Shown here: positions 1 to 6,071 of the stretch, piece after piece | How positions within the stretch are numbered: position 1 is the first letter of the stretch | How the letters are laid out: every line of letters starts with the position of its first letter | Assembly (NCBI GenBank): GCA_937915045.1 | Contig: CALDNM010000094.1 | Location: 1-6,075 of the forward strand | Direction: 5' to 3' | From: an uncultured Clostridia bacterium | GTDB taxonomy: Bacteria > Bacillota > Clostridia > Peptostreptococcales > Anaerovoracaceae | Length of the DNA: 6,075 bases | Position numbers and translations under genes: made by a program | The notes under the pieces: generated by a model | What the model was told of the DNA's origin: nothing | What the model saw: only the letters and a program-made list of their open reading frames with translations | The model's database searches: none

Positions 1-15
1 TAAACAAGAATTTAG
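1..15 (+). repeat. Left arm of 15-bp inverted repeat (putative hsdS inversion site)
   Basis: taaacaagaatttag is an exact inverted copy of 640-654. The match ends at base 15 (the next base is c here, a in the other arm). It may extend leftward beyond the window. The arms bracket the TRD module of the minus-strand hsdS cassette and lie in the same codons of the conserved region. This is the arrangement of invertible type I specificity loci, where site-specific recombinases act on short repeats. Confidence 0.8.
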
Positions 16-23
16 CGGCTTAA
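1..23 (+). CDS. hsdS: Predicted 3' end of a plus-strand hsdS half-gene (mostly outside the window)
   Basis: Read in the frame set by the matching repeat at 640-654, the first bases give I-N-K-N-L-A-A followed by TAA at 21-23. I-N-K-N-L is the start of the HsdS central conserved region, as in the minus-strand cassette, where it continues E-Q-Q-A-Q. Here the match stops exactly at the repeat edge and a stop codon follows two codons later. I infer that a plus-strand hsdS N-terminal half enters from the left and is terminated by the present orientation of the invertible segment. The stop overlaps the stop of the convergent minus-strand cassette (complement of 20-22). The frame cannot be proven because only these bases of the gene are visible. 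Confidence 0.45.
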
Positions 24-724
24 ATGTTGATATCGGAGACATCAAGTTCGCCAGACATGAGATGAGGAAGTAAACTATCTCGGATTGAAGATAATCGTAG
101 GTTCTCCTCATGGTTGTTGCGTATCTTGGCATCCATAGGAGCAACAATCTCCTCAAACTTATCGATCACTGAAGCTGGTGGCAACACAATAGGCATTGTA
201 TTAAGTGAATCTTTATTGATAGAGCCGAATACTGTGCCTTCTCCATTAAAAATATTAAGCTGATCCTTGAGTGCAAAAACTGTATAAAGTACAAAAGATT
301 GATGCTTATCTTTTGAGTGAATTGCTCCAAGCCCTCGACCAATACAGCAATTTTCACGAGCAACATTCAGATCCCCAACAGGAGCTCTGACACTCATGAG
401 AACATCGTTTTCCTTAGCCATACGTTTTGGCTCTGTTGTAAAGAGTCGCTGTGTAGGAAAACGAAAACCAAATTCGGCACGACCTTGATAAAATACCGTT
501 CCAATTCCGTTCTCGTTGTAGGTGCTTCCGCTCGGCGACTGTCCCATTGTGATATCTGCAATATCAGAAAGGACGCCGTTTTCCCAGTCATTGTCGGGCA
601 CAGCAAACATATCAGAGTAGATTGCCTGCGCTTGCTGCTCTAAATTCTTGTTTATTTTATATAGTATTTGCGGCGAACTTATTGTGGTAGGATTATAATT
701 ACCGATGGAATATAATGATAACAA
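20..724 (-). CDS. hsdS: Silent half-size HsdS cassette (one TRD), type I R-M specificity subunit
   Basis: The 234-residue frame encodes one half of a type I specificity subunit, which in the complete enzyme recognises one half of the bipartite DNA target. Residues about 23-40 are the central conserved helix (K-I-N-K-N-L-E-Q-Q-A-Q-A-I-Y), about 44-180 form one target recognition domain beginning W-E-N-G-V-L-S-D-I-A, and about 185-234 form the C-terminal conserved region (L-P-P near its start, L-L-P-H-L-M-S-G-E-L near its end). A complete HsdS has two TRDs and roughly 400 residues. The first ~22 residues do not resemble HsdS. The only start is a TTG at 724-722 with no Shine-Dalgarno before it, although the frame stays open upstream to about 823. 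I therefore read it as an unexpressed donor cassette that becomes the 3' half of a working hsdS after inversion at the flanking repeats. A separately translated half-size HsdS that works as a dimer is the alternative. Confidence 0.8.
   Translation of the reverse strand: MLSLYSIGNYNPTTISSPQILYKINKNLEQQAQAIYSDMFAVPDNDWENGVLSDIADITMGQSPSGSTYNENGIGTVFYQGRAEFGFRFPTQRLFTTEPKRMAKENDVLMSVRAPVGDLNVARENCCIGRGLGAIHSKDKHQSFVLYTVFALKDQLNIFNGEGTVFGSINKDSLNTMPIVLPPASVIDKFEEIVAPMDAKIRNNHEENLRLSSIRDSLLPHLMSGELDVSDINI
640..654 (-). repeat. Right arm of 15-bp inverted repeat (putative hsdS inversion site)
   Basis: ctaaattcttgttta is the exact reverse complement of 1-15. On the minus strand it spans the codons for I-N-K-N-L, at the start of the HsdS central conserved region. 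Just outside it (655-724) the encoded residues no longer resemble HsdS. So the repeat marks the point where HsdS homology begins, as expected of a recombination junction. Confidence 0.8.
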
Positions 725-742
725 GTGGACAATATCATTATA
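711..742. repeat. 10-bp inverted repeat with 12-bp spacer upstream of hsdR
   Basis: tataatgata (711-720) and tatcattata (733-742) are perfect inverted copies around acaagtggacaa. The element sits between the silent hsdS cassette and hsdR, overlapping the TTG start of the cassette. No U-rich tract follows on either strand, so it is not a typical intrinsic terminator. It could be an operator, or accessory binding DNA for the recombinase. The surrounding DNA is very AT-rich, so chance contributes. Confidence 0.45.
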
Positions 743-774
743 AAACGTGTTATTATTATAGTGTAATTTTATAT

Positions 775-780
775 TATAAT
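775..780 (+). promoter_or_regulatory. Possible -10 box of an hsdR promoter
   Basis: A perfect TATAAT lies 41 bases before the ATG at 821, which would give a leader of about 34 bases. The -35 region is poor: ttatta at 753-758 (16-bp spacer) matches TTGACA at only three positions. The whole stretch 725-793 is AT-rich, so this may be chance. It would let hsdR be transcribed whatever the orientation of the upstream segment. Confidence 0.35.
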
Positions 781-820
781 TCTCAAATAATACATGTTTG
801 TGATTGCGAGAGGAGCAGTT

Positions 821-2053
821 ATGTCATTCAAAGAAGCTGATTATGAGAATTCACTAGTGGAATTGTTCCAAGGGATAGGGTATCAGCATGTATATGGGCC
901 AGACATTGAACGTGACTATAAAAGCCCATTGTATAATGACGTTCTTGATGATTACATACATCGACTTAATCCCAAACTTCCAGAGAATGGGGTCAAAGAT
1001 GCATTGTTTAAGTTGCGTAATTTTGAGAGCGGCTCTTTGATACAGAAGAACGAAACTTTTATGGATTATATTCAGAATGGTATACCTGTTCGCTTCTTTG
1101 AAAAAGGAGAAGAAAAGTCGGCTATTTGTTATTTAGTTGACTATAATAATCCGGAGAATAATTCTTTTATCGTAGCAAATCAGTGGACCTTTATTGAGAA
1201 CAGCAATAAGCGCCCTGATATTTTATTATTATTGAATGGGATTCCAGTAGTACTTGTAGAACTTAAATCACCTTCACGTGAAGAGACTGATGCATCGGAA
1301 GCATTTTTGCAGATAAGAAATTACATGCAAGAAATACCTGAAATGTTTATATATAATTGCATATGCGTTATGAGTGATCATCTTTCTTCAAAAGCTGGCA
1401 CAATAACGTCAGGGGAAGATCGATTCATGGAATGGAAAACAAAGGATGGTAATTATGAGAATACGCAGGAGGCGCAATTCGATACATTCTTTGAAGGAAT
1501 ATTTCTAAAAGACAGACTACTGGACATAATTAAAAATTTCATTTGCTTTTCAAAGGACGGAATAAAAGAGTACAAAATAATGGCTGCATACCATCAGTAT
1601 TTTGCTGTGAAGAAGGCTGTAGAGTCAACTAAACAAGCAACAGTTTCCGATGGAAAAGCAGGAGTGTTTTGGCATACACAAGGCAGTGGAAAATCCTTGT
1701 CAATGGTATTTTATTCACATCTACTGCAGGAAGCGTTAAACAGGCCTACTATAGTAGTGATTACAGATCGAAATGATTTGGACGACCAACTCTTTGGACA
1801 GTTTATGAAATGCAAGGATTTTCTAAGACAGACTCCTGTTCATGCAACAAGCAGAGATAATCTGCGGGAGCTTATTTCTGGAAGAAAGGCTAACGGGATT
1901 ATTTTCACCACGATGCAAAAATTTGAAGAGTCGGATACATCTCTATCAGAAAGGCATAACGTTATTGTTATGGCAGATGAAGCGCACAGAAGCCAATATG
2001 GATTAACTGAACGGATACGAATGATGAAGGTGAGAAAGTTGCTCAGCGGGTAG
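821..2053 (+). pseudogene. hsdR: HsdR, type I restriction subunit: N-terminal part, ended by a frameshift
   Basis: HsdR is the ATP-driven DNA translocase and endonuclease of type I restriction enzymes. I choose ATG 821 because AGGAG at 811-815 lies 5 bases before it; the in-frame ATG at 794 has no ribosome binding site. Counting from 821, the PD-(D/E)xK nuclease is visible as R-P-D (D133), then V-E-L-K (E147, K149) and a Q-x-x-x-Y motif (Q164, Y168). The first RecA-like motor domain follows, with Walker A T-Q-G-S-G-K-S (K291), motif Ia T-D-R-N-D-L-D-D-Q and the DEAH box (D386-H389). After T-E-R-I (~2017) the homology jumps to another frame, and this frame runs 12 unrelated codons to TAG at 2051-2053. 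Joined to the downstream part it makes about 1,047 residues counted from 794, or about 1,038 from 821, the usual length of EcoR124I-like HsdR. Alone it lacks the second motor domain and should not translocate or restrict. Confidence 0.88.
2012..2020 (+). other. Frameshift site splitting hsdR (one base missing)
   Basis: The upstream frame reads T-E-R-I through 2017. The downstream frame has a TGA at 2008-2010 and is open from 2011, reading T-N-D-E-G-E-K-V-A-Q-R-V-V-G-T-A-R. Restoring one base between about 2014 and 2017 joins the two smoothly. There is no homopolymer, slippery heptamer or short tandem repeat here, so slippage-based phase variation or programmed frameshifting is not supported. 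A real mutation or a sequencing error remain. Confidence 0.85.
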
Positions 2054-2181
2054 TTGGGACGGCTAGGATAATAAGAAATAGTCTTCCGAATGCCTCTTAC
2101 ATTGGTTTTACAGGCACTCCGATTGCAAAGAAGGACAGAAATACAAGAGAAGTCTTTGGGAATTATATAGATGTATATGAT

Positions 2182-3936
2182 ATGACCCAGGCGGTGGAAG
2201 ATGGAGCGACTCGGCCTGTATACTATGAAAGCCGTGTTATGCAACTGAAGTTAGATCCTGCGATTTTGAAAAAAATCGATTTGGAATACGACTCCATGGC
2301 TGAAGAGGCTGACCCGGAAGTGCTTGAAAAAAGTAAACATGAATTAGGTAGAATGGATGCAATACTTGGAAATGATAAAACGATAGATTCGCTCGTACAA
2401 GATATTCTGAATCATTATGAGAATAATAGAGAAATGTTACTTACGGGGAAAGCTATGATTGTAGCTTATTCACGCGCAATTGCGATGAAAATATATAATC
2501 GTATTCTTGAATTGAGACCCGGATGGAATGAAAAAATTGCAGTGGTTATGACTGATAGCAATAAAGATCCAGAGGAATGGCGAAGTGTCATAGGCAATAA
2601 GACTCATAAAAATGAATTAGCGGTAAAATTCAAAGATGACAACAGCCCATTGAAGATTGCAATAGTCGTAGATATGTGGTTGACAGGTTTTGATGTACCT
2701 TCGCTTGCGACAATGTATATGTATAAACCTATGTCGGGGCATAATCTTATGCAGGCAATTGCAAGAGTCAATCGCGTTTTTAAAGATAAAGAGGGAGGGT
2801 TAATCGTTGATTACGTTGGCATTGCATCGGCTTTAAAAGAGGCAATGAATGAATATACTAAGCGCGACAGAAAAAAATATGGGGATACTGATGTTACTAA
2901 AGTTGCATATCCAAAGTTCATGGAAAAGATCGAAATCTGTCGTGACTTGTTTTATGGGTATAATTATTCTGAGTTTATGAATGGCACGGATTTAGAACGA
3001 GCGAAAGCCATAAGCGGAGCAGTAAACTTTATTTTAGCAGTAGAAAAAAGCGAAGAGAAAGAAAATTTCTTGAAAGAATCATTGATGCTTCATCAGTCAT
3101 TATCATTATGTTCTTCAGTTGTGGAAGAAAGTCTTAGATTTGAAGCAAGCTTTTTCGAATCCGTTAGAGTGCTAATTATGCGCTTGGCCAAGTCCGGAAG
3201 GGGAACAAGGATATCATTATCTGAGATCAACGCAAGAATCAATGCCTTGCTGCAGCAAAGTGTAAAAAGCGATGGCGTAATTAATCTTTTCTCAGATGTA
3301 AAGGAAGATTTTTCATTGTTTGATCCTAAATTCCTGGAAGAAATATCGAAGATGAAGGAAAAAAATCTTGCAGTTGAGCTGTTAAAAAAGTTGCTTGATG
3401 AGCAGGTGAGAGTTTATCGTAGAACCAATGTAGTTCAGTCAGAAAAATTTAGCAATCTGATTCAAGACGCGATGAATCGATATATTAACGGTATGCTGAC
3501 TAATGAACAAGTCATCGAAGAATTGCTAAAGATGGCGAAACAGATGGTTGCCGCTAATAATGAGGGAAACGCATTAGGGCTATCTGCAGACGAAATGGCA
3601 TTTTATGATGCGCTAACAAAACCAGAAGCCATAAAGGATTTTTATGAAAACGAGGAGCTAGTTGCTATTACAAGAGAACTGACTGATACGCTGCGAAAAA
3701 ATCGCACAATCGATTGGCAAAGGAGAGATTCTGCCAGAGCGAAAATGCGGATGATGATAAAGAAACTATTAAAGCGGCATAAATATCCTCCGGAAGGTAT
3801 GGAAGATGCAGTTAAAATTGTTATGACACAGTGCGAACTATGGACTGATAATCAAAATATGGAGCCTGAAATATATAATTATACAATGGGAAATGGATAT
3901 GGAAGCGCAAAAGCAGCAGAAGATATAAAGGTATAA
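2182..3936 (+). pseudogene. hsdR: HsdR, type I restriction subunit: C-terminal part
   Basis: This is the downstream two thirds of hsdR. The homologous frame is open from 2011, and the SF2 motif III G-F-T-G-T-P at 2104-2121 lies before the first ATG at 2182, so 2182 is only the first available start. No Shine-Dalgarno precedes it. Counting from 2182, motif IV is around K-A-M-I-V-A-Y-S (90-97), motif V is I-V-V-D-M-W-L-T-G-F-D-V-P (161-173) and motif VI is Q-A-I-A-R-V-N-R (191-198). A long helical C-terminal region of the kind that contacts the methyltransferase core in EcoR124I-like HsdR follows. Without the nuclease, Walker A and DEAH parts it cannot act alone. No terminator is visible between its stop and the next gene. 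Its AT-rich composition contrasts with the genes downstream. Confidence 0.88.
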
Positions 3937-3955
3937 AGATATTCCATTGTAATAA

Positions 3956-3984
3956 TTGCTATGTTCAGATTCAAAAGAAATAAT
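3956..3984 (+). promoter_or_regulatory. Possible sigma-A promoter for the secreted-protein operon
   Basis: TTGCTA (3956-3961) and AATAAT (3979-3984) are separated by 17 bp and match the consensus boxes at 4/6 and 5/6 positions. Transcription would start near 3991, at the Shine-Dalgarno AAGGGA (3991-3996), leaving a very short leader. The local AT-richness lowers confidence. Confidence 0.35.
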
Positions 3985-4005
3985 TACTTCAAGGGAATTG
4001 TTTAT

Positions 4006-5208
4006 ATGAATAAGCGTTATATAATTTTGATGTTTTTTTTATTACTTGTCATGGTATCGTTTCAGATACCGACGGCGAGTGTTTCCGCGGCTTCGGCGAA
4101 TTACGCGAAGGAGGCTTACTCCTATAGCGGGAAAATCATAAAGAGCGAGAACAAATGGCTTTGCGGCACGCAGCTTGATAACGGCGCGTTCCCGGAGTAC
4201 AAGGTGAAAGAGGGGACTGTCGTATGCGAGCCATATTACGCTTCATTCGTATGCCTCGCGCTGCTCGACGGCAATGACAAATATCCGTCGAATGCCGGCC
4301 GTGTGAAGGATTATATGGACTGGTATTTCTCGCATATGAACACGGCTTCGGAAGATGTGAACGGGCTGGACGGTACTGTATACGACTATAATGAAACCGT
4401 TTCCGGATATACTCATGTTGAAAAAGAAGAGGTCGATACGGTCGACGGCGGGCTCGCGACATATGATTCTACGGATTCATACGCCGCGGAGTTTTTATCC
4501 GTGCTGTGGAAGTATTACAGCGTCACAAAAGACAGCGCGTATATCGAGCAGCATAAGAGTGAGATCGGAAGGATCGCCGATGTGATACTGAGTACTATGG
4601 ATGACGGGCTGACTTACGCGACACCTTCATATAAAATGAAATATCTTATGGACAATTGCGAGGTGTACGGCGGACTCAGAGATGCCGCAAAGCTTTATTC
4701 GGCGGCGCTTCCGGGCGAAACGGCAAAGCTATCTGCAGTAATATCCGCGCGGGATCTTGTCAAGGTGTCGGTCAATAATAAAATGTGGACATCAAAAAGT
4801 AAGGGCCATTACTGGTACGCGATCGATGAAGAGGGCACAGCCGAAACGTTCCGCTGGACGAAGTTTTATCCTGACGCGACATCGCAGCTTTTCCCGATCA
4901 CGAACGGGGTGATATCATGTAAGAGCAGCCGCGCAAAACATAGCTATAAATATTTCAATAAGTACTGGTCGAAGGGGACTGCTCATCACACGTGGGAGAA
5001 ACTCAGGACGACCGATGAGAACTGCTGGGGCGATATGCTCTGCGCATCGGTCATGATGCGCGATACGAAGCGTTCCGCGATATATATGAAGACGTATTAC
5101 AAAAAATATTCGAAGAAGCATCAGTATCCGCTGTACAACGCGGACAGCGCGAAGATACTGAGAGCGGCGTACCAGATGCGCGCGAGTCTGAAAGGAGCTG
5201 TCAAATGA
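4006..5208 (+). CDS. Secreted protein, probable (alpha/alpha)6 six-hairpin glycosidase-like fold
   Basis: The protein has 400 residues from ATG 4006, chosen because AAGGGA at 3991-3996 sits 9 bases upstream and the N-terminus then becomes a normal signal peptide. The in-frame ATG at 3961 would add 15 charged residues and has no ribosome binding site. The signal peptide has K3-R4, a hydrophobic core at about 6-19 and likely cleavage after V-S-A (28) or A-S-A (31). No membrane anchor or sortase motif is seen, so it is probably exported and released. The mature part is rich in aromatic residues and has repeated helix patterns typical of (alpha/alpha)6 toroids: Y-D-S-T-D-S-Y-A-A-E-F (153-163) and D-N-C-E-V-Y-G-G-L-R-D (216-226) resemble the inner-helix repeats of six-hairpin glycosidases. 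The acidic residues there are candidate catalytic positions, but I cannot name a family or substrate. It overlaps the next gene by 4 bp. Confidence 0.72.
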   Translation: MNKRYIILMFFLLLVMVSFQIPTASVSAASANYAKEAYSYSGKIIKSENKWLCGTQLDNGAFPEYKVKEGTVVCEPYYASFVCLALLDGNDKYPSNAGRVKDYMDWYFSHMNTASEDVNGLDGTVYDYNETVSGYTHVEKEEVDTVDGGLATYDSTDSYAAEFLSVLWKYYSVTKDSAYIEQHKSEIGRIADVILSTMDDGLTYATPSYKMKYLMDNCEVYGGLRDAAKLYSAALPGETAKLSAVISARDLVKVSVNNKMWTSKSKGHYWYAIDEEGTAETFRWTKFYPDATSQLFPITNGVISCKSSRAKHSYKYFNKYWSKGTAHHTWEKLRTTDENCWGDMLCASVMMRDTKRSAIYMKTYYKKYSKKHQYPLYNADSAKILRAAYQMRASLKGAVK

Positions 5209-5708
5209 AAGCAATAGTTTATACATCGAACGCGGAGACGACGAAAGAGTACGCGGAGATGCTTGGAGAGAAGACAGGGCTGCCTGTGTATTCGGCGTCT
5301 CAGGCAAACAGGAAAGTGAGTCCAGGAGATGAGATCATCTATCTAGGATGGCTGATGGCGGGAAGCATAAAGGGCTATAAGGAGGCTGCTAAGATCTACA
5401 GGATCGCCGCGGTATGCGCTGTCGGCATCAGGGCGACAGGGAGCCAGGTGGATGAAACACGCAAGAAGAACAAGCTGCCGAAAGATCTGCCGCTGTTCAC
5501 TCTTCAGGGCGGCTTCGATATAAACAAACTCAGCGGAGTATATAAAATAATGATGAACACCATGATCAAGACAGGCGGCAAGAAGCTTGCCGAAAAAGAG
5601 GACCGCACGCCTGATGAGGACAGCGTACTCGATATGATGATGAACGGCGGGAACCACGTGAGCGAAGAGAATCTTGAGGATGTGATGGAGTGGTATGAAG
5701 GAAGATAA
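5205..5708 (+). CDS. Flavodoxin-domain protein
   Basis: This 167-residue cytoplasmic protein starts M-K-A-I-V-Y-T-S-N-A-E-T-T, the first beta strand plus the hydroxyl-rich loop (T7, S8, T12, T13) that holds the FMN phosphate in flavodoxin-like folds. A second strand and loop, D-E-I-I-Y-L-G-W-L-M-A-G (42-53), fits the segment flanking the isoalloxazine ring. G-G-F-D (102-105) and the following M-M-N-T-M-I-K resemble the C-terminal half of flavodoxin-domain proteins related to HemG-type protoporphyrinogen oxidases. The role is probably FMN-dependent electron transfer; the partner is unknown. ATG 5205 overlaps the stop of the secreted-protein gene (ATGA) and is preceded by AAGGAG at 5192-5197 with a 7-base spacer, so the two are co-transcribed and probably translationally coupled. 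The C-terminal ~40 residues are acidic and look like a family-specific tail. Confidence 0.75.
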   Translation: MKAIVYTSNAETTKEYAEMLGEKTGLPVYSASQANRKVSPGDEIIYLGWLMAGSIKGYKEAAKIYRIAAVCAVGIRATGSQVDETRKKNKLPKDLPLFTLQGGFDINKLSGVYKIMMNTMIKTGGKKLAEKEDRTPDEDSVLDMMMNGGNHVSEENLEDVMEWYEGR

Positions 5709-5773
5709 AAAAGTATGGCGATGTACAGAGTTTTGTATATAAAAGACATTTACGCGCATAAATCGCGGGATAA

Positions 5774-5801
5774 TTGTTAGAGGGTAAAATGTAAGTATAA
5801 T
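5774..5801 (+). promoter_or_regulatory. Probable sigma-A promoter
   Basis: TTGTTA (5774-5779) and a perfect TATAAT (5796-5801) are 16 bp apart, in the gap after the flavodoxin-domain gene. Transcription would begin near 5808 and run into the terminator hairpin at 5892-5939. Confidence 0.5.
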
Positions 5802-5804
5802 ATC

Positions 5805-5831
5805 TTGACTTAGAAATAAACAAATGATAAT
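5805..5831 (+). promoter_or_regulatory. Possible second, overlapping promoter
   Basis: TTGACT (5805-5810, 5/6 to consensus) is followed after 15 bp by GATAAT (5826-5831, 5/6). The spacer is shorter than the ideal 17. It begins just 4 bp after the -10 box of the promoter at 5774-5801, so the two would compete or act in tandem. The start would be near 5838. Confidence 0.4.
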
Positions 5832-5939
5832 CTGTAGGCGAATAAGTGAATAAAGTTCTGTATAACAGAACGCAATAAAAGAGCAATGAAGAGGATGTTG
5901 TCTGTTCCGTAAAAAGAGCAGGACATACATCCTTTTTTT
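5808..5939 (+). ncRNA. Possible small RNA or attenuator leader between promoter and terminator
   Basis: A transcript of roughly 100-130 bases would run from the promoters above to the terminator. It contains a stem-loop at 5855-5871 (GTTCTGT, loop ATA, ACAGAAC). The 3' side of that stem, AACAGA at 5864-5869, can also pair with TCTGTT at 5901-5906 inside the terminator's left arm, so the two pairings exclude each other. I recognise no known riboswitch, T-box, 6S or SRP RNA motif. It could be a stand-alone small RNA, a transcription-attenuation leader for the genes starting at 5994/6071, or just the 3' trailer of the operon. Confidence 0.3.
5892..5939 (+). terminator. Intrinsic terminator
   Basis: A long imperfect hairpin pairs AGGATGT (5892-5898) with ACATCCT (5927-5933), TGT (5899-5901) with ACA (5923-5925) and CTGTTC (5902-5907) with GAGCAG (5916-5921, one G-U pair). 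G5922 and T5926 are single-base bulges and the loop is 8 bases. A run of seven T follows at 5933-5939, its first base also closing the stem. It ends transcripts from the left, either the two-gene operon or the short transcript from the intergenic promoters. Confidence 0.85.
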
Positions 5940-5993
5940 AAAATCAATAACGATCAAGCGCATGGCTGCGTGGCAGGAAGGGGATATTAAATC

Positions 5994-6071
5994 ATGAATG
6001 AAAAAAATATCAGTCGCTTAGTAAGCGTCAAAACGCAGGCACCTAGTAATCAATATCAACACATGAGATAA
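5994..6071 (+). CDS. Small ORF, 25 codons, possible leader peptide
   Basis: ATG 5994 is preceded by a strong purine-rich ribosome binding site, AGGAAGGGG at 5975-5983, with a 10-base spacer. The peptide starts M-N-E-K-N-I-S-R-L-V and ends Q-Y-Q-H-M-R before TAA at 6069-6071. It has no hydrophobic segment and no run of one amino acid of the kind used by classical attenuator peptides. The stop overlaps an ATG at 6071-6073 (TAATG), so ribosomes could reinitiate on a downstream gene beyond the window. A competing ATG at 5998 in another frame gives only seven codons. I do not recognise the peptide. The alternatives are a frameshifted gene start (there is an A7 run at 6001-6007) or chance. Confidence 0.4.
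   Translation: MNEKNISRLVSVKTQAPSNQYQHMR

Larger units (their letters stand above)
1..654. other. Putative invertible segment carrying an hsdS target recognition domain
   Basis: The segment is bounded by the perfect 15-bp inverted repeats at 1-15 and 640-654 and contains the coding part of the hsdS cassette from the central helix to its stop. In silico inversion puts the codons for E-Q-Q-A-Q onward directly in frame after I-N-K-N-L on the plus strand, so a gene entering from the left would gain a second TRD and the C-terminal region (about 206 residues). In the present orientation that gene stops after I-N-K-N-L-A-A. Comparable switching is known for type I systems of Streptococcus pneumoniae, Mycoplasma pulmonis and Bacteroides. 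No recombinase gene lies in the window, so it would have to be encoded nearby or elsewhere. The inversion itself is inferred from this one sequence. Confidence 0.7.

Noticed and set aside
317..643. Open frame of 108 codons on the plus strand
   Set aside because: It lies opposite the hsdS cassette, whose minus-strand product is clearly HsdS-like. The plus-strand product has no recognisable features and no ribosome binding site.
1630..1640. Third partial copy of the inversion repeat (taaacaag) inside hsdR
   Set aside because: Only 8 bases match, it lies inside conserved hsdR coding sequence, and such a match is expected by chance in AT-rich DNA.
2015..2035. Programmed ribosomal frameshift in hsdR
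   Set aside because: There is no slippery heptamer, internal Shine-Dalgarno or downstream structure that I can see, and HsdR families are not known to use recoding at this point.
1840..2244. Open frame of 134 codons on the minus strand across the hsdR frameshift
   Set aside because: It lies opposite well-conserved hsdR motifs (DEAH and T-G-T-P), and its product resembles no known protein.
4136..4462. Arginine-rich frame on the minus strand opposite the secreted-protein gene
   Set aside because: This is a compositional shadow. The plus strand has a signal peptide, a good ribosome binding site and fold-like repeats.
5715..5780. 21-codon ORF right after the flavodoxin-domain gene
   Set aside because: A weak purine-rich stretch precedes it within the previous gene's end, but no coding signal or recognisable feature supports it, and the stop falls in the promoter region.
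5855..5871. Stem-loop GTTCTGT-ATA-ACAGAAC as a terminator
   Set aside because: The stem is good, but no T tract follows on the plus strand, and on the minus strand the following TTTATT is short. It is treated as part of the leader or small RNA.
5343..5963. Open frame of 206 codons on the minus strand
   Set aside because: It is mostly antisense to the flavodoxin-domain gene and continues through the promoter and terminator region. Its sequence is low in complexity and has no domain pattern.
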